Shown: positions 52,397-62,456 of the stretch, piece after piece | Layout: each line of letters opens with the position of its first letter | How positions within the stretch are numbered: position 1 is the first letter of the stretch | NCBI GenBank assembly: GCA_039811225.1 | Contig: JBDHYG010000004.1 | Span: 1-64,000 of the forward strand | DNA length: 64,000 nt | Reading direction: 5' to 3' | From: JAFDXJ01 sp039811225 | GTDB taxonomy: Bacteria > Bacteroidota > Bacteroidia > Chitinophagales > Chitinophagaceae | Translations under genes and position numbers: made by a program | The notes under the pieces: model-generated | Told to the model about the DNA's origin: nothing | Databases searched by the model: none | The model's input: the letters and a program-made list of their open reading frames with translations, nothing else

Positions 52397-52510
52397 ATCA
52401 CACAATTAATAGCCAGGATAATTTTTCTTTTCCAGGTGGGGTAAAATTACAGGACCCATTCCTTTAAAAATGATAAAATTAGAAGGAAGGAAAAGAAACC
52501 GTATAAATGG

Positions 52511-53908
52511 TTAGAAATAAAACCAATTCAGCAGTAATTGCGGGAATGCGCCGAATAAAACGACCAGTACGGCTAATACAATCAATATATTTTTAAAGAA
52601 AGGAGAAACCGAACCATCTACCAGTTCCGGGTCACCGGGTTTGAAATACATAGATTGCAGCAATTTGAAATAATAATACAGCGAGATGGCAGCAAATACC
52701 ACACCGACAATGACCAACCATGTATAACTGCCTGTTTTAAGTACGGCTGCCAACATATAATATTTTGCAAAAAAGCCGGCAGTCAATGGTATCCCCCCCA
52801 GGGAAAGAATAAAAACGGCATTCACTGCTGCCAGGGCAGGTTCTTTTTTTCCCAGGCCATTATAGCCTTCAAAAGTATAATCTTTCATTTTGGACATGGC
52901 AGCAAATAAACCAATCGTGGCCAGGCTATATGCCAGGCTATAATACAACAGGCCTTCTTTAGCCACATCATTCAAACTGAAAATAGCATACATCATAAAA
53001 CCTGCCTGTGCAATACTGGAATATGCCAACATCCGTTTTACGCTTTGCTGAAAGATAGCGGTGATATTGCCTATGAATAAGGTTGCCACAATCATAATGG
53101 AAAAAATCATTTTCCAGTTAACAGCAGCCATTGTATCTGTAACCCGTACTTCACAGAGTTTAAAGAATGCAATAAAAGTGGCAACTTTCACGATGGTGGC
53201 CATAAATGAAGTAACCGGTGTGGGTGCCCCGTCATAAATATCCGGCGCCCAAAAATGAAATGGGGCCACTGATGATTTAAACGCCATGGCGCAAATCAAT
53301 AACAACAAACCGGTGATCTCCAAAAAGGAAATTCCATTATAAGTACCTACTACCGAGTGACTGGACGCAGCCAGGTTGAAAGAACCGGTGCCTCCATAAA
53401 TGAGGGCAATGCCCATCAGCATAACGCCTGTAAAGAAGGCACCCATCAGGAAATATTTCAAAGAAGCTTCATTGCTTTTCAGGTTTTTCTTATCACTCCC
53501 GGTAAGGATATACAAAGGGATTGACATGATTTCGATTCCCAGGAAAAGCATTAATAAGTTGTTGAAAGAAGTGATGATGGCAATACCGCAAAGCACAAAA
53601 AATAATAGTGTATAAAATTCCGGTTGGTATTTCCCGGTCTTCCGGATCTCGGTGATGGAAGCTAATACAAAAAGTAAGGTAGATCCTATCCCAATGCTGT
53701 TAAAAAGCAAGCCAAACCGGTTGACGGAAAGCATGGGATAAACATTGTAATGGGTGATCTGCATGCCGTATGTATCCGCAATATTTCCCAGTAATAACAC
53801 CAATAACCCAAATGCAGCAATATACCCGATGCTTTTTTGATTCTTGACAAGGACACTGCAAAACATCAGGATGATTCCCCAAGCCGCAGAAAGTATTATC
53901 GCATTCAT
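52511..53908 (-). CDS. nuoN: NADH-quinone oxidoreductase subunit N
   Basis: This 465-residue antiporter-like membrane subunit of complex I has about 14 helices. It has LMLFLGIEIMSIPLYILTGS, the Lys-containing helix PFHFWAPDIYDGAPTPVTSF, MLAYSSIAQAGFMMYAIFSL and ILSLGGIPLTAGFFAKYYML, all typical of NuoN. It takes part in proton pumping. It is the last gene of the nuo operon, 18 bases after nuoM. A gap of 105 bases follows to the next gene, and I see no clear hairpin terminator in it. Confidence 0.95.
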   Translation of the reverse strand: MNAIILSAAWGIILMFCSVLVKNQKSIGYIAAFGLLVLLLGNIADTYGMQITHYNVYPMLSVNRFGLLFNSIGIGSTLLFVLASITEIRKTGKYQPEFYTLLFFVLCGIAIITSFNNLLMLFLGIEIMSIPLYILTGSDKKNLKSNEASLKYFLMGAFFTGVMLMGIALIYGGTGSFNLAASSHSVVGTYNGISFLEITGLLLLICAMAFKSSVAPFHFWAPDIYDGAPTPVTSFMATIVKVATFIAFFKLCEVRVTDTMAAVNWKMIFSIMIVATLFIGNITAIFQQSVKRMLAYSSIAQAGFMMYAIFSLNDVAKEGLLYYSLAYSLATIGLFAAMSKMKDYTFEGYNGLGKKEPALAAVNAVFILSLGGIPLTAGFFAKYYMLAAVLKTGSYTWLVIVGVVFAAISLYYYFKLLQSMYFKPGDPELVDGSVSPFFKNILIVLAVLVVLFGAFPQLLLNWFYF

Positions 53909-53926
53909 ATTCTTCTTTAAGCTTCT

Positions 53927-55372
53927 TTAAAACAAATTTATTTTTGAAACAATTGCCTGTAAACTGTCATTGGTCAACTGAAAAAGCGGATGCGGATAAA
54001 ATCCTAAAAACAAAACCAACAAAGACAGGACGATCAATGAAAACCGGGCATACCTGTTTGCTTCCTGTGCATTTTCAGTTGCCGGTAATGTATTACCATA
54101 ATAAATATTCTGCACCATATTAAATGTATAAATGGCAGATAAAATAATACTGATCAATGCCACAGCGGCTATGATCATATTATATTGAAACAAGCCATTA
54201 AACATTAAAAATTCACCAATAAATGCACTGGTCAGCGGCAAAGCAATATTTCCCAGGGCCATCACCATTAATAAGAGGGCCAATACCGGCGCCTTCTGTG
54301 CCAGGCCACCCAGTTCACTGATTTTTCTAGTACCGTATTGGGTTTCTATCACTTCAGCCGTGATCCACAAGCCGGCAACAATAATTCCGTGATTAAACAT
54401 TTGCACCATCAATCCCTGGATACTGGATTCATTTGCCACAAAAATAGAAGCACACATCAGGCCGATATGCGCAATGGATGCATACGCAATCAGCCGCTTC
54501 AAATCATTTTGCCGCGATGCTATTATGGAAGCATACAACAAACCGATCACACCCAGAATGATGATTAAATGGCTATAGGTATGTGCTGCATGCGGAAATA
54601 CGGGCAGTAACCAACGTAATGCTGCAAACAAACCCATTTTCACCATCACACTGCTTAAAATAATGGTTACAGAAGTATCCGATTGTTCATACGCAAAAGG
54701 TTGCCAGGTATGAAATGGAAATAAAGGCATTTTAATTGCAAACGCCAGGAAGAACAACCAGAACAAAAAGTTTTCTTCTTTTGCCGTGAGGGTGGTATGA
54801 ATAAAAGATTGCAGCGAAAAAGAATGATCCGGTGTTTTGCCATGCATAATGATAATACCGATCAACATGAGCAGGGATCCCAGGAAAGTATATACAAAAA
54901 ACTTAAATGTTGCCTGGATACGTTTTTCATTTCCCCATTGAGAACAAAGAAAATAAGCAGGCACCAGTGCCAGTTCCCAAAAGAAATAAAAAACTAATGC
55001 ATCGGTAGAAAGAAATACCCCCATCATGCCAGCCTGCATCAATAACATCAGGCCATAATACCGGGCAGGTTGATCAAATGTTCGTTGAAAGGTTGCCACA
55101 AAAACAATGGGATAAATCAAAGCATTCAATAGAACAAGCATTTTCACCAGGCCCGTCATTTCCAGCGAGAATTGGCTACCCATAAAAGGAAGCCAGGCTG
55201 CATGATAAGATGCATTCGAAGCAGGAGCCAGGTTAGCCAATAAGGCCAGCAAACAAAGCAGGGTTAACAAAGAAGAAAAGATAGACCAGTTGCGTACCAT
55301 TTTTCTTTCCTTCATGAAAAAGGCTACTACACCTGTAACAACCGGGATCAATATGAGTAATAATGCAATCAT
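53927..55372 (-). CDS. nuoM: NADH-quinone oxidoreductase subunit M
   Basis: This 481-residue subunit has about 14 helices. Motifs are DALVFYFFWELALVPAYFLC (conserved Glu), FLAFAIKMPLFPFHTWQPFA (conserved Lys), LKRLIAYASIAHIGLMCASI and ALGNIALPLTSAFIGEFLMF. It forms one of three antiporter-like proton channels. It lies 23 bases after nuoL and 18 bases before nuoN. Confidence 0.96.
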   Translation of the reverse strand: MIALLLILIPVVTGVVAFFMKERKMVRNWSIFSSLLTLLCLLALLANLAPASNASYHAAWLPFMGSQFSLEMTGLVKMLVLLNALIYPIVFVATFQRTFDQPARYYGLMLLMQAGMMGVFLSTDALVFYFFWELALVPAYFLCSQWGNEKRIQATFKFFVYTFLGSLLMLIGIIIMHGKTPDHSFSLQSFIHTTLTAKEENFLFWLFFLAFAIKMPLFPFHTWQPFAYEQSDTSVTIILSSVMVKMGLFAALRWLLPVFPHAAHTYSHLIIILGVIGLLYASIIASRQNDLKRLIAYASIAHIGLMCASIFVANESSIQGLMVQMFNHGIIVAGLWITAEVIETQYGTRKISELGGLAQKAPVLALLLMVMALGNIALPLTSAFIGEFLMFNGLFQYNMIIAAVALISIILSAIYTFNMVQNIYYGNTLPATENAQEANRYARFSLIVLSLLVLFLGFYPHPLFQLTNDSLQAIVSKINLF

Positions 55373-55395
55373 AAAAATGTCAAATACATTTTAGC

Positions 55396-57300
55396 TTAAA
55401 ATATTTTTTGTAAAAAACCCATGAGCACATCCTGGTTCCAGAAAACCAAAAACAAGACCGTTATGGACAAAACCATAATCAGGATATAATTGCCTACCAG
55501 GCCACTTTGTACCAGTCTGACCTGCCGGGATAAATACCGGATAAAACGGCCAATACCGTTGACCAGTCCATCAATGCCGGAATTTTCAATTTTGGATTTC
55601 AGGAAGCCGGCAAAATTTGTAAAGGGATTTACAATAAGACCATCATACAATTCATCAATATACCATTTGTGCGCAAGCACATTTTTGAATCCTGAGTATT
55701 TTCCTTCAAATGTGGAAACAGCATACCATTTCCGGGTAAGGACAAAAACGATAAGCAAGCCTATAATGGTAGCACCCAGTAAATAATATTCGCGCATGGC
55801 AATATCTTCTGTACCATGTGAAAATGCCGGAACTACCGGGGCCAGGAATTCATTGAGGTAATCATGGCCACCAAATACATGGGGCAATTGAATAAAACCG
55901 CCCAACGCGGATAATACGGCCAGGATAATCAACGGAATGGTCATGGCGGCCGGGGATTCATGTAAATGTTTTTCCTGATCAGGTGTTCCCCGGAAGCTGC
56001 CAAAGAAAACAAGCATCAGTAACCGGAACATATAAAAAGAAGTCAGTACGGCAGCAAAACTGGTTAACCAAAATATGGGTTTGCTATATGAATAAGCAGC
56101 AATGATGATTTCATCTTTTGAAATAAAACCGGATGTAAACGGGAAACCGGAAATAGCTAAAACAGCAATTAAAAATGTCCAATAGGTAATAGGTGTTTTC
56201 TTGCGCAGCCCACCCATTTTAGTAATATCCTGTTCACCGCCCATGGCATGAATAACTGAGCCGGCGCCAAGAAATAACAACGCTTTAAAAAAGGCATGTG
56301 TCATTACATGAAACACACCCGTAGTATAGGCACCCACTCCCAGGGCAATAAACATAAAGCCAAGCTGGCTCACGGTAGAATACGCAAGTACTTTTTTGAT
56401 ATCATTTTGAAAAAGTGCAATGGAAGCAGCCAGCAATGCAGTGGCTAACCCTATGATCGCTACAATGCCCATACTCACCGGGCTGAGTGAATATAAAACA
56501 TTGCTACGGGCTACCATATAAATACCGGCCGTAACCATGGTAGCGGCATGGATCAATGCTGAAACCGGTGTAGGGCCAGCCATCGCATCCGGCAACCAGG
56601 TGTACAATGGAATTTGCGCACTCTTACCTATGGCGCCGACAAATAATAAAATCGTGATACCGGTAATTTCAGCCGTATCGATCGTGGTCGCATTGGAAAA
56701 AACCACACTATAATCGGCACTTCCAAATTTTGAAATAATCCAAAAAATGGCGAGCAAAAAACCCACATCCCCGATTCGATTCATCACAAAGGCTTTCCGG
56801 GCGGCATAATTGTATTGATTATTTTTAAACCAGTAGCCAATCAACAAATAAGAACAGATCCCTACTCCTTCCCATCCTACAAACATGATGACATAATTGG
56901 CTCCCAACACCAGTAATAACATGGAAAAGACAAACAGGTTTAGATAAGAAAAAAACCGCGCATAATGAGCAGGTGTTTCTTCGTGCATATATGCCGTGGA
57001 ATAAACATGTATCAAAAAACCCACGCCGGTAATAATCAACATAAATAAAGTAGATAACTGATCTACCTGGAAGGCAAAGGAAATGCGCAGCAGTGGGTTG
57101 CTGATAAAATCAAAATAGGTTATTGCTTCCGGCGAATAAGCATGATTGAAAAAAACATACAATACCAGTAGGAAAGAAATGAATATGGTGCCGGATGCTA
57201 TGATCCCACACAATTGCCTGGATAAATAATTTCTGAAAATACCTGTCAGCAGGAAACCCAGGAAGGGCAGTAAAGGGATACAAAAAATAATTGTGTTCAT
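55396..57300 (-). CDS. nuoL: NADH-quinone oxidoreductase subunit L
   Basis: This 634-residue subunit has about 16 helices and includes the long lateral amphipathic helix region near the C-terminus. Motifs are LFMLIITGVGFLIHVYSTAY, MFVGWEGVGICSYLLIGYWF, WLPDAMAGPTPVSALIHAAT, VLAYSTVSQLGFMFIALGVG and THAFFKALLFLGAGSVIHAM. It is the distal proton channel of complex I. The length is normal. It lies 42 bases after nuoK. Confidence 0.97.
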   Translation of the reverse strand: MNTIIFCIPLLPFLGFLLTGIFRNYLSRQLCGIIASGTIFISFLLVLYVFFNHAYSPEAITYFDFISNPLLRISFAFQVDQLSTLFMLIITGVGFLIHVYSTAYMHEETPAHYARFFSYLNLFVFSMLLLVLGANYVIMFVGWEGVGICSYLLIGYWFKNNQYNYAARKAFVMNRIGDVGFLLAIFWIISKFGSADYSVVFSNATTIDTAEITGITILLFVGAIGKSAQIPLYTWLPDAMAGPTPVSALIHAATMVTAGIYMVARSNVLYSLSPVSMGIVAIIGLATALLAASIALFQNDIKKVLAYSTVSQLGFMFIALGVGAYTTGVFHVMTHAFFKALLFLGAGSVIHAMGGEQDITKMGGLRKKTPITYWTFLIAVLAISGFPFTSGFISKDEIIIAAYSYSKPIFWLTSFAAVLTSFYMFRLLMLVFFGSFRGTPDQEKHLHESPAAMTIPLIILAVLSALGGFIQLPHVFGGHDYLNEFLAPVVPAFSHGTEDIAMREYYLLGATIIGLLIVFVLTRKWYAVSTFEGKYSGFKNVLAHKWYIDELYDGLIVNPFTNFAGFLKSKIENSGIDGLVNGIGRFIRYLSRQVRLVQSGLVGNYILIMVLSITVLFLVFWNQDVLMGFLQKIF

Positions 57301-57342
57301 AGAAATCTTTTATGCCGGCCTATAGCACGCTGAAAAAAGAGT

Positions 57343-57675
57343 TTAGTTTTTTAACCTGTTTAAAAAGTTGACATCAATGCTATGCACATTTCTATACATC
57401 ATCACGATGATAGCCAGTCCCACACTCACTTCTGCCGCAGCTACCACCATTATAAAGAAAACAAAAATCTGCGCATCCGATCCATTGATCACTACACTAC
57501 CCGGGGGATGTGCAATATTTTGCATTTTTGAAAAAGCTACCAGTAAGAGGTTCACCGCATTTAACATCAGTTCCACGCACATAAAAATGATAATGGCATT
57601 GCGGCGTGTAAGCACCCCTACCACCCCGATACAAAAGAGGGTGGCAGCCAGGATGATATAATAGGAAACAGGCAT
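57343..57675 (-). CDS. nuoK: NADH-quinone oxidoreductase subunit K
   Basis: This 110-residue subunit has three helices. It begins SYYIILAATLFCIGVVGVLT; the second helix IIIFMCVELMLNAVNLLLVA holds the conserved Glu needed for proton transfer, and the third helix follows after the ISGSDAQ-type loop (INGSDAQIFVFFIMVVAAAE). Length and motifs are typical. It is 17 bases after nuoJ. Confidence 0.96.
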   Translation of the reverse strand: MPVSYYIILAATLFCIGVVGVLTRRNAIIIFMCVELMLNAVNLLLVAFSKMQNIAHPPGSVVINGSDAQIFVFFIMVVAAAEVSVGLAIIVMMYRNVHSIDVNFLNRLKN

Positions 57676-57692
57676 GTATATGTTTTTTTTCG

Positions 57693-58196
57693 TTAGTCTT
57701 TTTTACCAATTACTACTGCCCCTACCATTGCACTCAGAAACAGGATACTGCTGATTTCAAATGGTACGGCATATTTTGTGAATAAAATTTTCCCCAAATT
57801 TTCTATAAGGCCAATATTGCCTTCTTTCAAAACAATACTTTTCAAGTTCATATCTGCGGCCGACTTGGATGTGGATACGAGGACACACAATAATAAACCA
57901 CCGGAAATCACCCCGATAAATTTCATCCAGATATTTTTATTGGTAGCAGGCAGGTTGTTCAGGTTCATCATCATAAGCACAAAGAGAAACAACACCATGA
58001 TGGCGCCGGCATATACAATAATATTGACCACCGCAATAAATTGGGCATTGAGCAGGATATAATGGCCGGAAATGGCAAAGAATACAACAATCAGCCAGAG
58101 TACACTGAATATGGGATTTTTCCGGGATACCACCATAATGGCACCAAATAGGGTGAGTGCACTAAGTAACCAAAAAACAATTGTTGTTATATCCAT
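57693..58196 (-). CDS. nuoJ: NADH-quinone oxidoreductase subunit J
   Basis: This 167-residue subunit has five helices. Helix 1 is VFWLLSALTLFGAIMVVSRK, and the third helix VVNIIVYAGAIMVLFLFVLM contains the conserved Tyr and the pi-bulge region. The last helix is preceded by FEISSILFLSAMVGAVVIGK. It lies 27 bases after nuoI. Confidence 0.95.
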   Translation of the reverse strand: MDITTIVFWLLSALTLFGAIMVVSRKNPIFSVLWLIVVFFAISGHYILLNAQFIAVVNIIVYAGAIMVLFLFVLMMMNLNNLPATNKNIWMKFIGVISGGLLLCVLVSTSKSAADMNLKSIVLKEGNIGLIENLGKILFTKYAVPFEISSILFLSAMVGAVVIGKKD

Positions 58197-58223
58197 TTTA
58201 TCAAAAAATAGTTTTTCAAAAAA

Positions 58224-58760
58224 TTAAACCTGTTCTCCCTTTGCCTTTGCAAAACCTTCCGGATCTGTTACCGGGTTAGGAATCAGTAAATCCTTTTTAT
58301 CATAAATGAAATTCTTACGGGCATAATCCGCCGGTGTAAATGTTTCACTTAAATAAATTGCATCTTTCGGACAGGCTTCTTCACACAAGCCACAAAAAAT
58401 GCAGCGCAACATATTGATTTCATAACGGGCAGCATATTTCTCCTCCCGGTAAAGATTTTCTTCACCCGGTTTGCGTTCAGCCGCTTCCATGGTGATCGCT
58501 TCTGCCGGGCAGGCTACTGCACATAAACCACAGGCCGTACAACGTTCGCGGCCTTCTTCATCGCGGTTTAGAATATGCATACCCCGGAATACCCGGCTAA
58601 ATGGCCGTTGCTTTTCAGGGAAATTAATAGTCGGCTTTTTCCTAAACATGTGCCTGAAGGTAATAGACATACCCCGCAGGATAGCAGGCAGGTAAATTTT
58701 CTCCCAAAAATTCATCGGCCGCCGATCCACTGCCTGCACCCTCGATGTCAATGCTTCCAT
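58224..58760 (-). CDS. nuoI: NADH-quinone oxidoreductase subunit I
   Basis: This protein of about 178 residues is the 8Fe ferredoxin-like subunit that carries clusters N6a and N6b. It has two motifs: CTACGLCAVACPAEAI and CIFCGLCEEACPKDAI (CxxCxxCxxxCP). N-terminal amphipathic helices (YLPAILRGMSITFRHMFRKK) dock it to the membrane arm. I prefer the start at 58760 (MEALTSRVQAVDRRPM) over 58805, matching the usual start of Bacteroidota homologues. It lies between nuoH and nuoJ. Confidence 0.95.
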   Translation of the reverse strand: MEALTSRVQAVDRRPMNFWEKIYLPAILRGMSITFRHMFRKKPTINFPEKQRPFSRVFRGMHILNRDEEGRERCTACGLCAVACPAEAITMEAAERKPGEENLYREEKYAARYEINMLRCIFCGLCEEACPKDAIYLSETFTPADYARKNFIYDKKDLLIPNPVTDPEGFAKAKGEQV

Positions 58761-58847
58761 ACGTTCTGTTTTTTTATTTGCCTGCCAACTTTCCGTTGCA
58801 GGCAAAAATATTTTTCAAAAGTATATTTCCTGTTTTTTACTTTCTTT

Positions 58848-59897
58848 TTATTTTATGATATACAACATCACAAATGCCGTGATTAACATATTGGCCAATG
58901 CCAGTAATATCAAACCCTTCCAGCCAAGATTCATCAACTGGTCATATCGGAACCGAGGTAAGGTCCAGCGGATCCACATAAAAATAAAAATGAAAATAAA
59001 AATTTTTATAAATAAAGAAACAATTCCTAATACAGCTGCCAGGTTTGGTGAAAGCAGGGTTTCATTTACAAAAGGAATATCATAGCCGCCGAAATAAAGG
59101 GTTACAATGACCGCACTGCTGATAAACATATTGATGTACTCAGCAAACAAATAAAAACCAAGTTTCATGGAAGAGTACTCCTGGTGGTAACCCATGTTTA
59201 ATTCATTTTCTGCTTCCGGCAAATCAAAAGGAGCCCGGTTGCACTCAGCCATGGCACAAGTGAAAAATATGAGGAAACCCAGTGGTTGATAAAGAATGTT
59301 CCAATAATGGCCTGTTTGCATCTGTTGCTCTACGATGGTTTTCAAACTCAGGGAGCCGGTTAACATTAGTAAAGCTATCAACGCGATACCCATAGCCAAT
59401 TCATAACTGATCACCTGGGAAGCGCCCCGCATAGCAGCCAGCAAAGAAAATTTATTATTAGATGCCCAACCACCTATCATGATACCATAAACACCCATAC
59501 TTACTACTGCGAAAATGTAAAGAATACCAATGTTTACATCTGCTATTTGCAGGGAAATCGTGCGGCCAAATATTTCCAGTTTACTTCCCCAGGGAATCAC
59601 TGCACAGGTCATCATAGCAGTCAGCATGGCCATGGCCGGCCCAAGGATAAACAAAAATTTATTGGAGGTTTCGGGAATAATTTCTTCCTTGAAAAATAAT
59701 TTTACACCATCCGCCAGGGGCTGTAGAATACCAAATGGTCCGGCCCGGTTAGGCCCGATACGATCCTGCATAAAAGCAGCTACCTTACGCTCTGCATAAG
59801 TTGAATACATGGCAATGACCAATGCCAGGGAAACAACGATAGCAATGAGTATTAATTTTTCCAAAAAGAATGTCCAGTCAATGGCTAATAAAAACAT
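58848..59897 (-). CDS. nuoH: NADH-quinone oxidoreductase subunit H
   Basis: This 349-residue membrane subunit, with 8-9 helices, forms the quinone-access chamber with NuoB and NuoD. Motifs are YAERKVAAFMQDRIGPNRAG, FGILQPLADGVKLFFKEEII, ECNRAPFDLPEAENELNMGY (acid-rich quinone-site loop) and RFRYDQLMNLGWKGLILLAL. Its length is normal. It is 6 bases after nuoG. Confidence 0.97.
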   Translation of the reverse strand: MFLLAIDWTFFLEKLILIAIVVSLALVIAMYSTYAERKVAAFMQDRIGPNRAGPFGILQPLADGVKLFFKEEIIPETSNKFLFILGPAMAMLTAMMTCAVIPWGSKLEIFGRTISLQIADVNIGILYIFAVVSMGVYGIMIGGWASNNKFSLLAAMRGASQVISYELAMGIALIALLMLTGSLSLKTIVEQQMQTGHYWNILYQPLGFLIFFTCAMAECNRAPFDLPEAENELNMGYHQEYSSMKLGFYLFAEYINMFISSAVIVTLYFGGYDIPFVNETLLSPNLAAVLGIVSLFIKIFIFIFIFMWIRWTLPRFRYDQLMNLGWKGLILLALANMLITAFVMLYIIK

Positions 59898-59903
59898 AAC
59901 TGC

Positions 59904-61013
59904 TTATTGATCGGTTTTAGGTTTTTCAAATACATCACTTGTTGCCGGCCCTTCAATCAGGCTCAAATCAATATCGGGCCTGTTTACTTCACTTACCTGG
60001 TGAATATCGAGCAGCATACGTGGTTCTTTCCCGATTAATTCCGGTAAGAACTCACCAGGTTTTTTCAAGGTTTCATAATGTCCCTGAGAAATAACAGAAT
60101 GCCGGTTAATATGTGTTGGCCCATCGATAATCCAATCGGATGCTTTCTTCTTCTCAAAACGGCATTCATTACAAATCCAGGCTGGCTTGCCATCTTCCCC
60201 ATCTATTACTTCCCCCCATTCATCCCGGCGCACGGTAACACGGAATACTTCATCTCCTCGCATCCATAATCGCACCTTACCGGCACAAGTCGGGCAATCC
60301 CTATGAGCATCCAGGGGTTTTGTAAACCACACCCTGTTTTTAAACCGGAATGTTTTATCGGTGAGCGCACCCACCGGGCATACATCTATTACATTCCCGA
60401 TAAAATCATTGTCCAATGATTTGGAAATATAGGTAGCAATCTCTGCTCTTTCGCCTCTGTCCAATACACCATGATACCGTTTATTGGTCAATTGATCTGC
60501 AACTAATACGCAACGATAACAAAGAATACATCGGGTCATGTGCAACTGGATATAAGGACCCAGGTCATGTTTGATAAATGTTCTTTTCACAAATTCATAC
60601 CGGCTCGCTTCCCAACCATGCTCATAACTCAGATCTTGTAAATCACATTCCCCGGCCTGGTCACAAATGGGACAATCCAGGGGGTGATTGATCAATAAAA
60701 ATTCAACTACTCCTTTTCGGGCATCCAGGGCGCGCTGGCTGGTAATATTTTTTACTTCCATTCCATCCATAACGGTAGTGCGACAACTGGCCACGAGTTT
60801 TGGCATGGGACGTGGATCTTTCTCACTGCCTTTACTTACTTCCACCAGGCAGGTACGGCATTTACCGCCACTATCCTGTAATTTGCTGTAATAGCACATG
60901 GTGGGAGGCGCTACTTCACCGCCAATTTTTCGTGCTGCCTGCAAAATAGTGGTACCCGGAGGTACTTCTATGGTAATATTATCAATCGTAACTTTAAATA
61001 ATTCGTCGGCCAT
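59904..61013 (-). CDS. nuoG: NADH-quinone oxidoreductase subunit G, short form
   Basis: This 369-residue iron-sulfur subunit lacks the large C-terminal molybdopterin-oxidoreductase-like domain of classical NuoG (about 700-900 residues). Present are the N-terminal 2Fe-2S domain (VPPGTTILQAARKIGG, GGKCRTCLVEVSKGS), the His-ligated cluster (NHPLDCPICDQAGECDL), and the 4Fe-4S pair region (MTRCILCYRCVLVADQL, IDVCPVGALTDKTF). Two more Cys pairs follow (CPTCAGKV, CNECRFEKKK). Electron transfer through the clusters can still work. The frame closes normally and nuoH follows after 6 bases, so this is a short natural form rather than a truncation. Short NuoG proteins are known in Bacteroidota. Confidence 0.9.
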   Translation of the reverse strand: MADELFKVTIDNITIEVPPGTTILQAARKIGGEVAPPTMCYYSKLQDSGGKCRTCLVEVSKGSEKDPRPMPKLVASCRTTVMDGMEVKNITSQRALDARKGVVEFLLINHPLDCPICDQAGECDLQDLSYEHGWEASRYEFVKRTFIKHDLGPYIQLHMTRCILCYRCVLVADQLTNKRYHGVLDRGERAEIATYISKSLDNDFIGNVIDVCPVGALTDKTFRFKNRVWFTKPLDAHRDCPTCAGKVRLWMRGDEVFRVTVRRDEWGEVIDGEDGKPAWICNECRFEKKKASDWIIDGPTHINRHSVISQGHYETLKKPGEFLPELIGKEPRMLLDIHQVSEVNRPDIDLSLIEGPATSDVFEKPKTDQ

Positions 61014-61048
61014 AATCCGGAATTTTTTACTTCTTTAAATACATAAGC

Positions 61049-62395
61049 CTATACTGCTTCAACAATTGGCTCAGCATAATTGGCCAGGCCATAATTTCTT
61101 TTTTGTGCTTCATCGGGATGTAAGACATGCCATTCAAATTCATCCCTGAAATGGCGGATCGCCGCGGCCACAGGCCAGGCAGCTGCATCACCCAAAGGAC
61201 AAATAGTATTTCCTTCAATATTTCGTTGTACATCCCATAACAAATCAATATCACGCATTTTTCCTTTACCTGTTTCAATATTTTTCAAAATCCTTTCCAA
61301 CCAACCGGTACCTTCTCTACACGGACTGCATTGGCCACAGCTTTCATGCCTGTAAAACCTGGATAAAGTGTAGGTATGTTGTACCACACATTGGTCTTCA
61401 TCCAAAACAATAAATCCGCCACTACCTAACATGCTGCCTGTTTCAAAACCACCATCAGACAGGCTTTCATAATTCATATAGCGGGTAGCGCCTTTAGCAG
61501 TACGCAACAATAAATTAGCAGGTAAAATAGGAACAGATGAACCTCCCGGTATACAAGCTTTTAACCGCTTGCCATTGGCGATACCACCACAATATTCGTC
61601 GCTGTAAATAAATTCTTCCACAGAAATAGTCATGTCTATTTCATACACACCCGGCTTATTGATATTGCCACAGGCACTGATGAGTTTAGTACCGGTTGAC
61701 CGGCCAATACCAATCTTGGCATATTCTGCACCACCCATCCTGATAATCGGTACTACTGCTGCCAGAGTTTCTACATTATTTACCACCGTGGGGCAATTCC
61801 ATAATCCCTTTACTGCCGGAAATGGCGGTTTAATACGCGGATTTCCCCGCTTGCCTTCGAGGGATTCCAGTAAAGCTGTTTCTTCTCCACATATATATGC
61901 CCCGGCGCCGGGATGTACATAAATTTCACAATCAAACCCGGAGCCTAAAATATTTTTTCCCAGGAAACCATTTTCTTTTGCTTCATAAATAGCCTGTTCC
62001 AGGATATCAACAATCCATCTGTATTCTCCACGTATATAAATATAAGAACGATTGGAACCAAGGGCATAAGAGGAAATAATTATTCCTTCAATTAATAAAT
62101 GCGGAATAAATTCCATCAGATACCTATCCTTAAATGTACCTGGTTCACTTTCATCGGCATTACAAACAAGATAACGGGGGGTATTGGCAGGCTTAGCAAG
62201 AAAGCTCCATTTCAATCCGGTTGGGAAACCCGCTCCACCCCTGCCCCGCAAACCACTCTGCTTTACCTGTTCCGTTACTTCATCGGGTTGCATTTTGATG
62301 GCTTTCTCCAAAGAGGTGTAACCTCCGTGTTGCCTGTATGCCGGAAAATAACGGATCCCTTCAATATGATCGTTTTCTAAAAGAAGTTTTTTCAT
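61049..62395 (-). CDS. nuoF: NADH-quinone oxidoreductase subunit F
   Basis: This 448-residue subunit binds NADH, FMN and cluster N3. Motifs are SGLRGRGGAGFPTGLKWSFL (FMN/NADH loop), CNADESEPGTFKDRYLMEFI, GAGAYICGEETALLESLEGK and the cluster motif ESCGQCSPCREGTGWLERIL, followed by a further Cys in GNTICPLGDAAA. It works with NuoE and NuoG in the NADH dehydrogenase module. It lies 61 bases after nuoE and 35 bases before nuoG. Confidence 0.97.
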   Translation of the reverse strand: MKKLLLENDHIEGIRYFPAYRQHGGYTSLEKAIKMQPDEVTEQVKQSGLRGRGGAGFPTGLKWSFLAKPANTPRYLVCNADESEPGTFKDRYLMEFIPHLLIEGIIISSYALGSNRSYIYIRGEYRWIVDILEQAIYEAKENGFLGKNILGSGFDCEIYVHPGAGAYICGEETALLESLEGKRGNPRIKPPFPAVKGLWNCPTVVNNVETLAAVVPIIRMGGAEYAKIGIGRSTGTKLISACGNINKPGVYEIDMTISVEEFIYSDEYCGGIANGKRLKACIPGGSSVPILPANLLLRTAKGATRYMNYESLSDGGFETGSMLGSGGFIVLDEDQCVVQHTYTLSRFYRHESCGQCSPCREGTGWLERILKNIETGKGKMRDIDLLWDVQRNIEGNTICPLGDAAAWPVAAAIRHFRDEFEWHVLHPDEAQKRNYGLANYAEPIVEAV

Positions 62396-62456
62396 TTATC
62401 TGCCTATTGCTGTTGAAATGTAAAAGAAATTATTTCCTACTGCATTCCTCCTGTTG

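Noticed and set aside
59904..61013. nuoG as a truncated pseudogene
   Set aside because: The frame closes cleanly, nuoH follows after 6 bases and all cluster ligands are present, so it is a natural short form.
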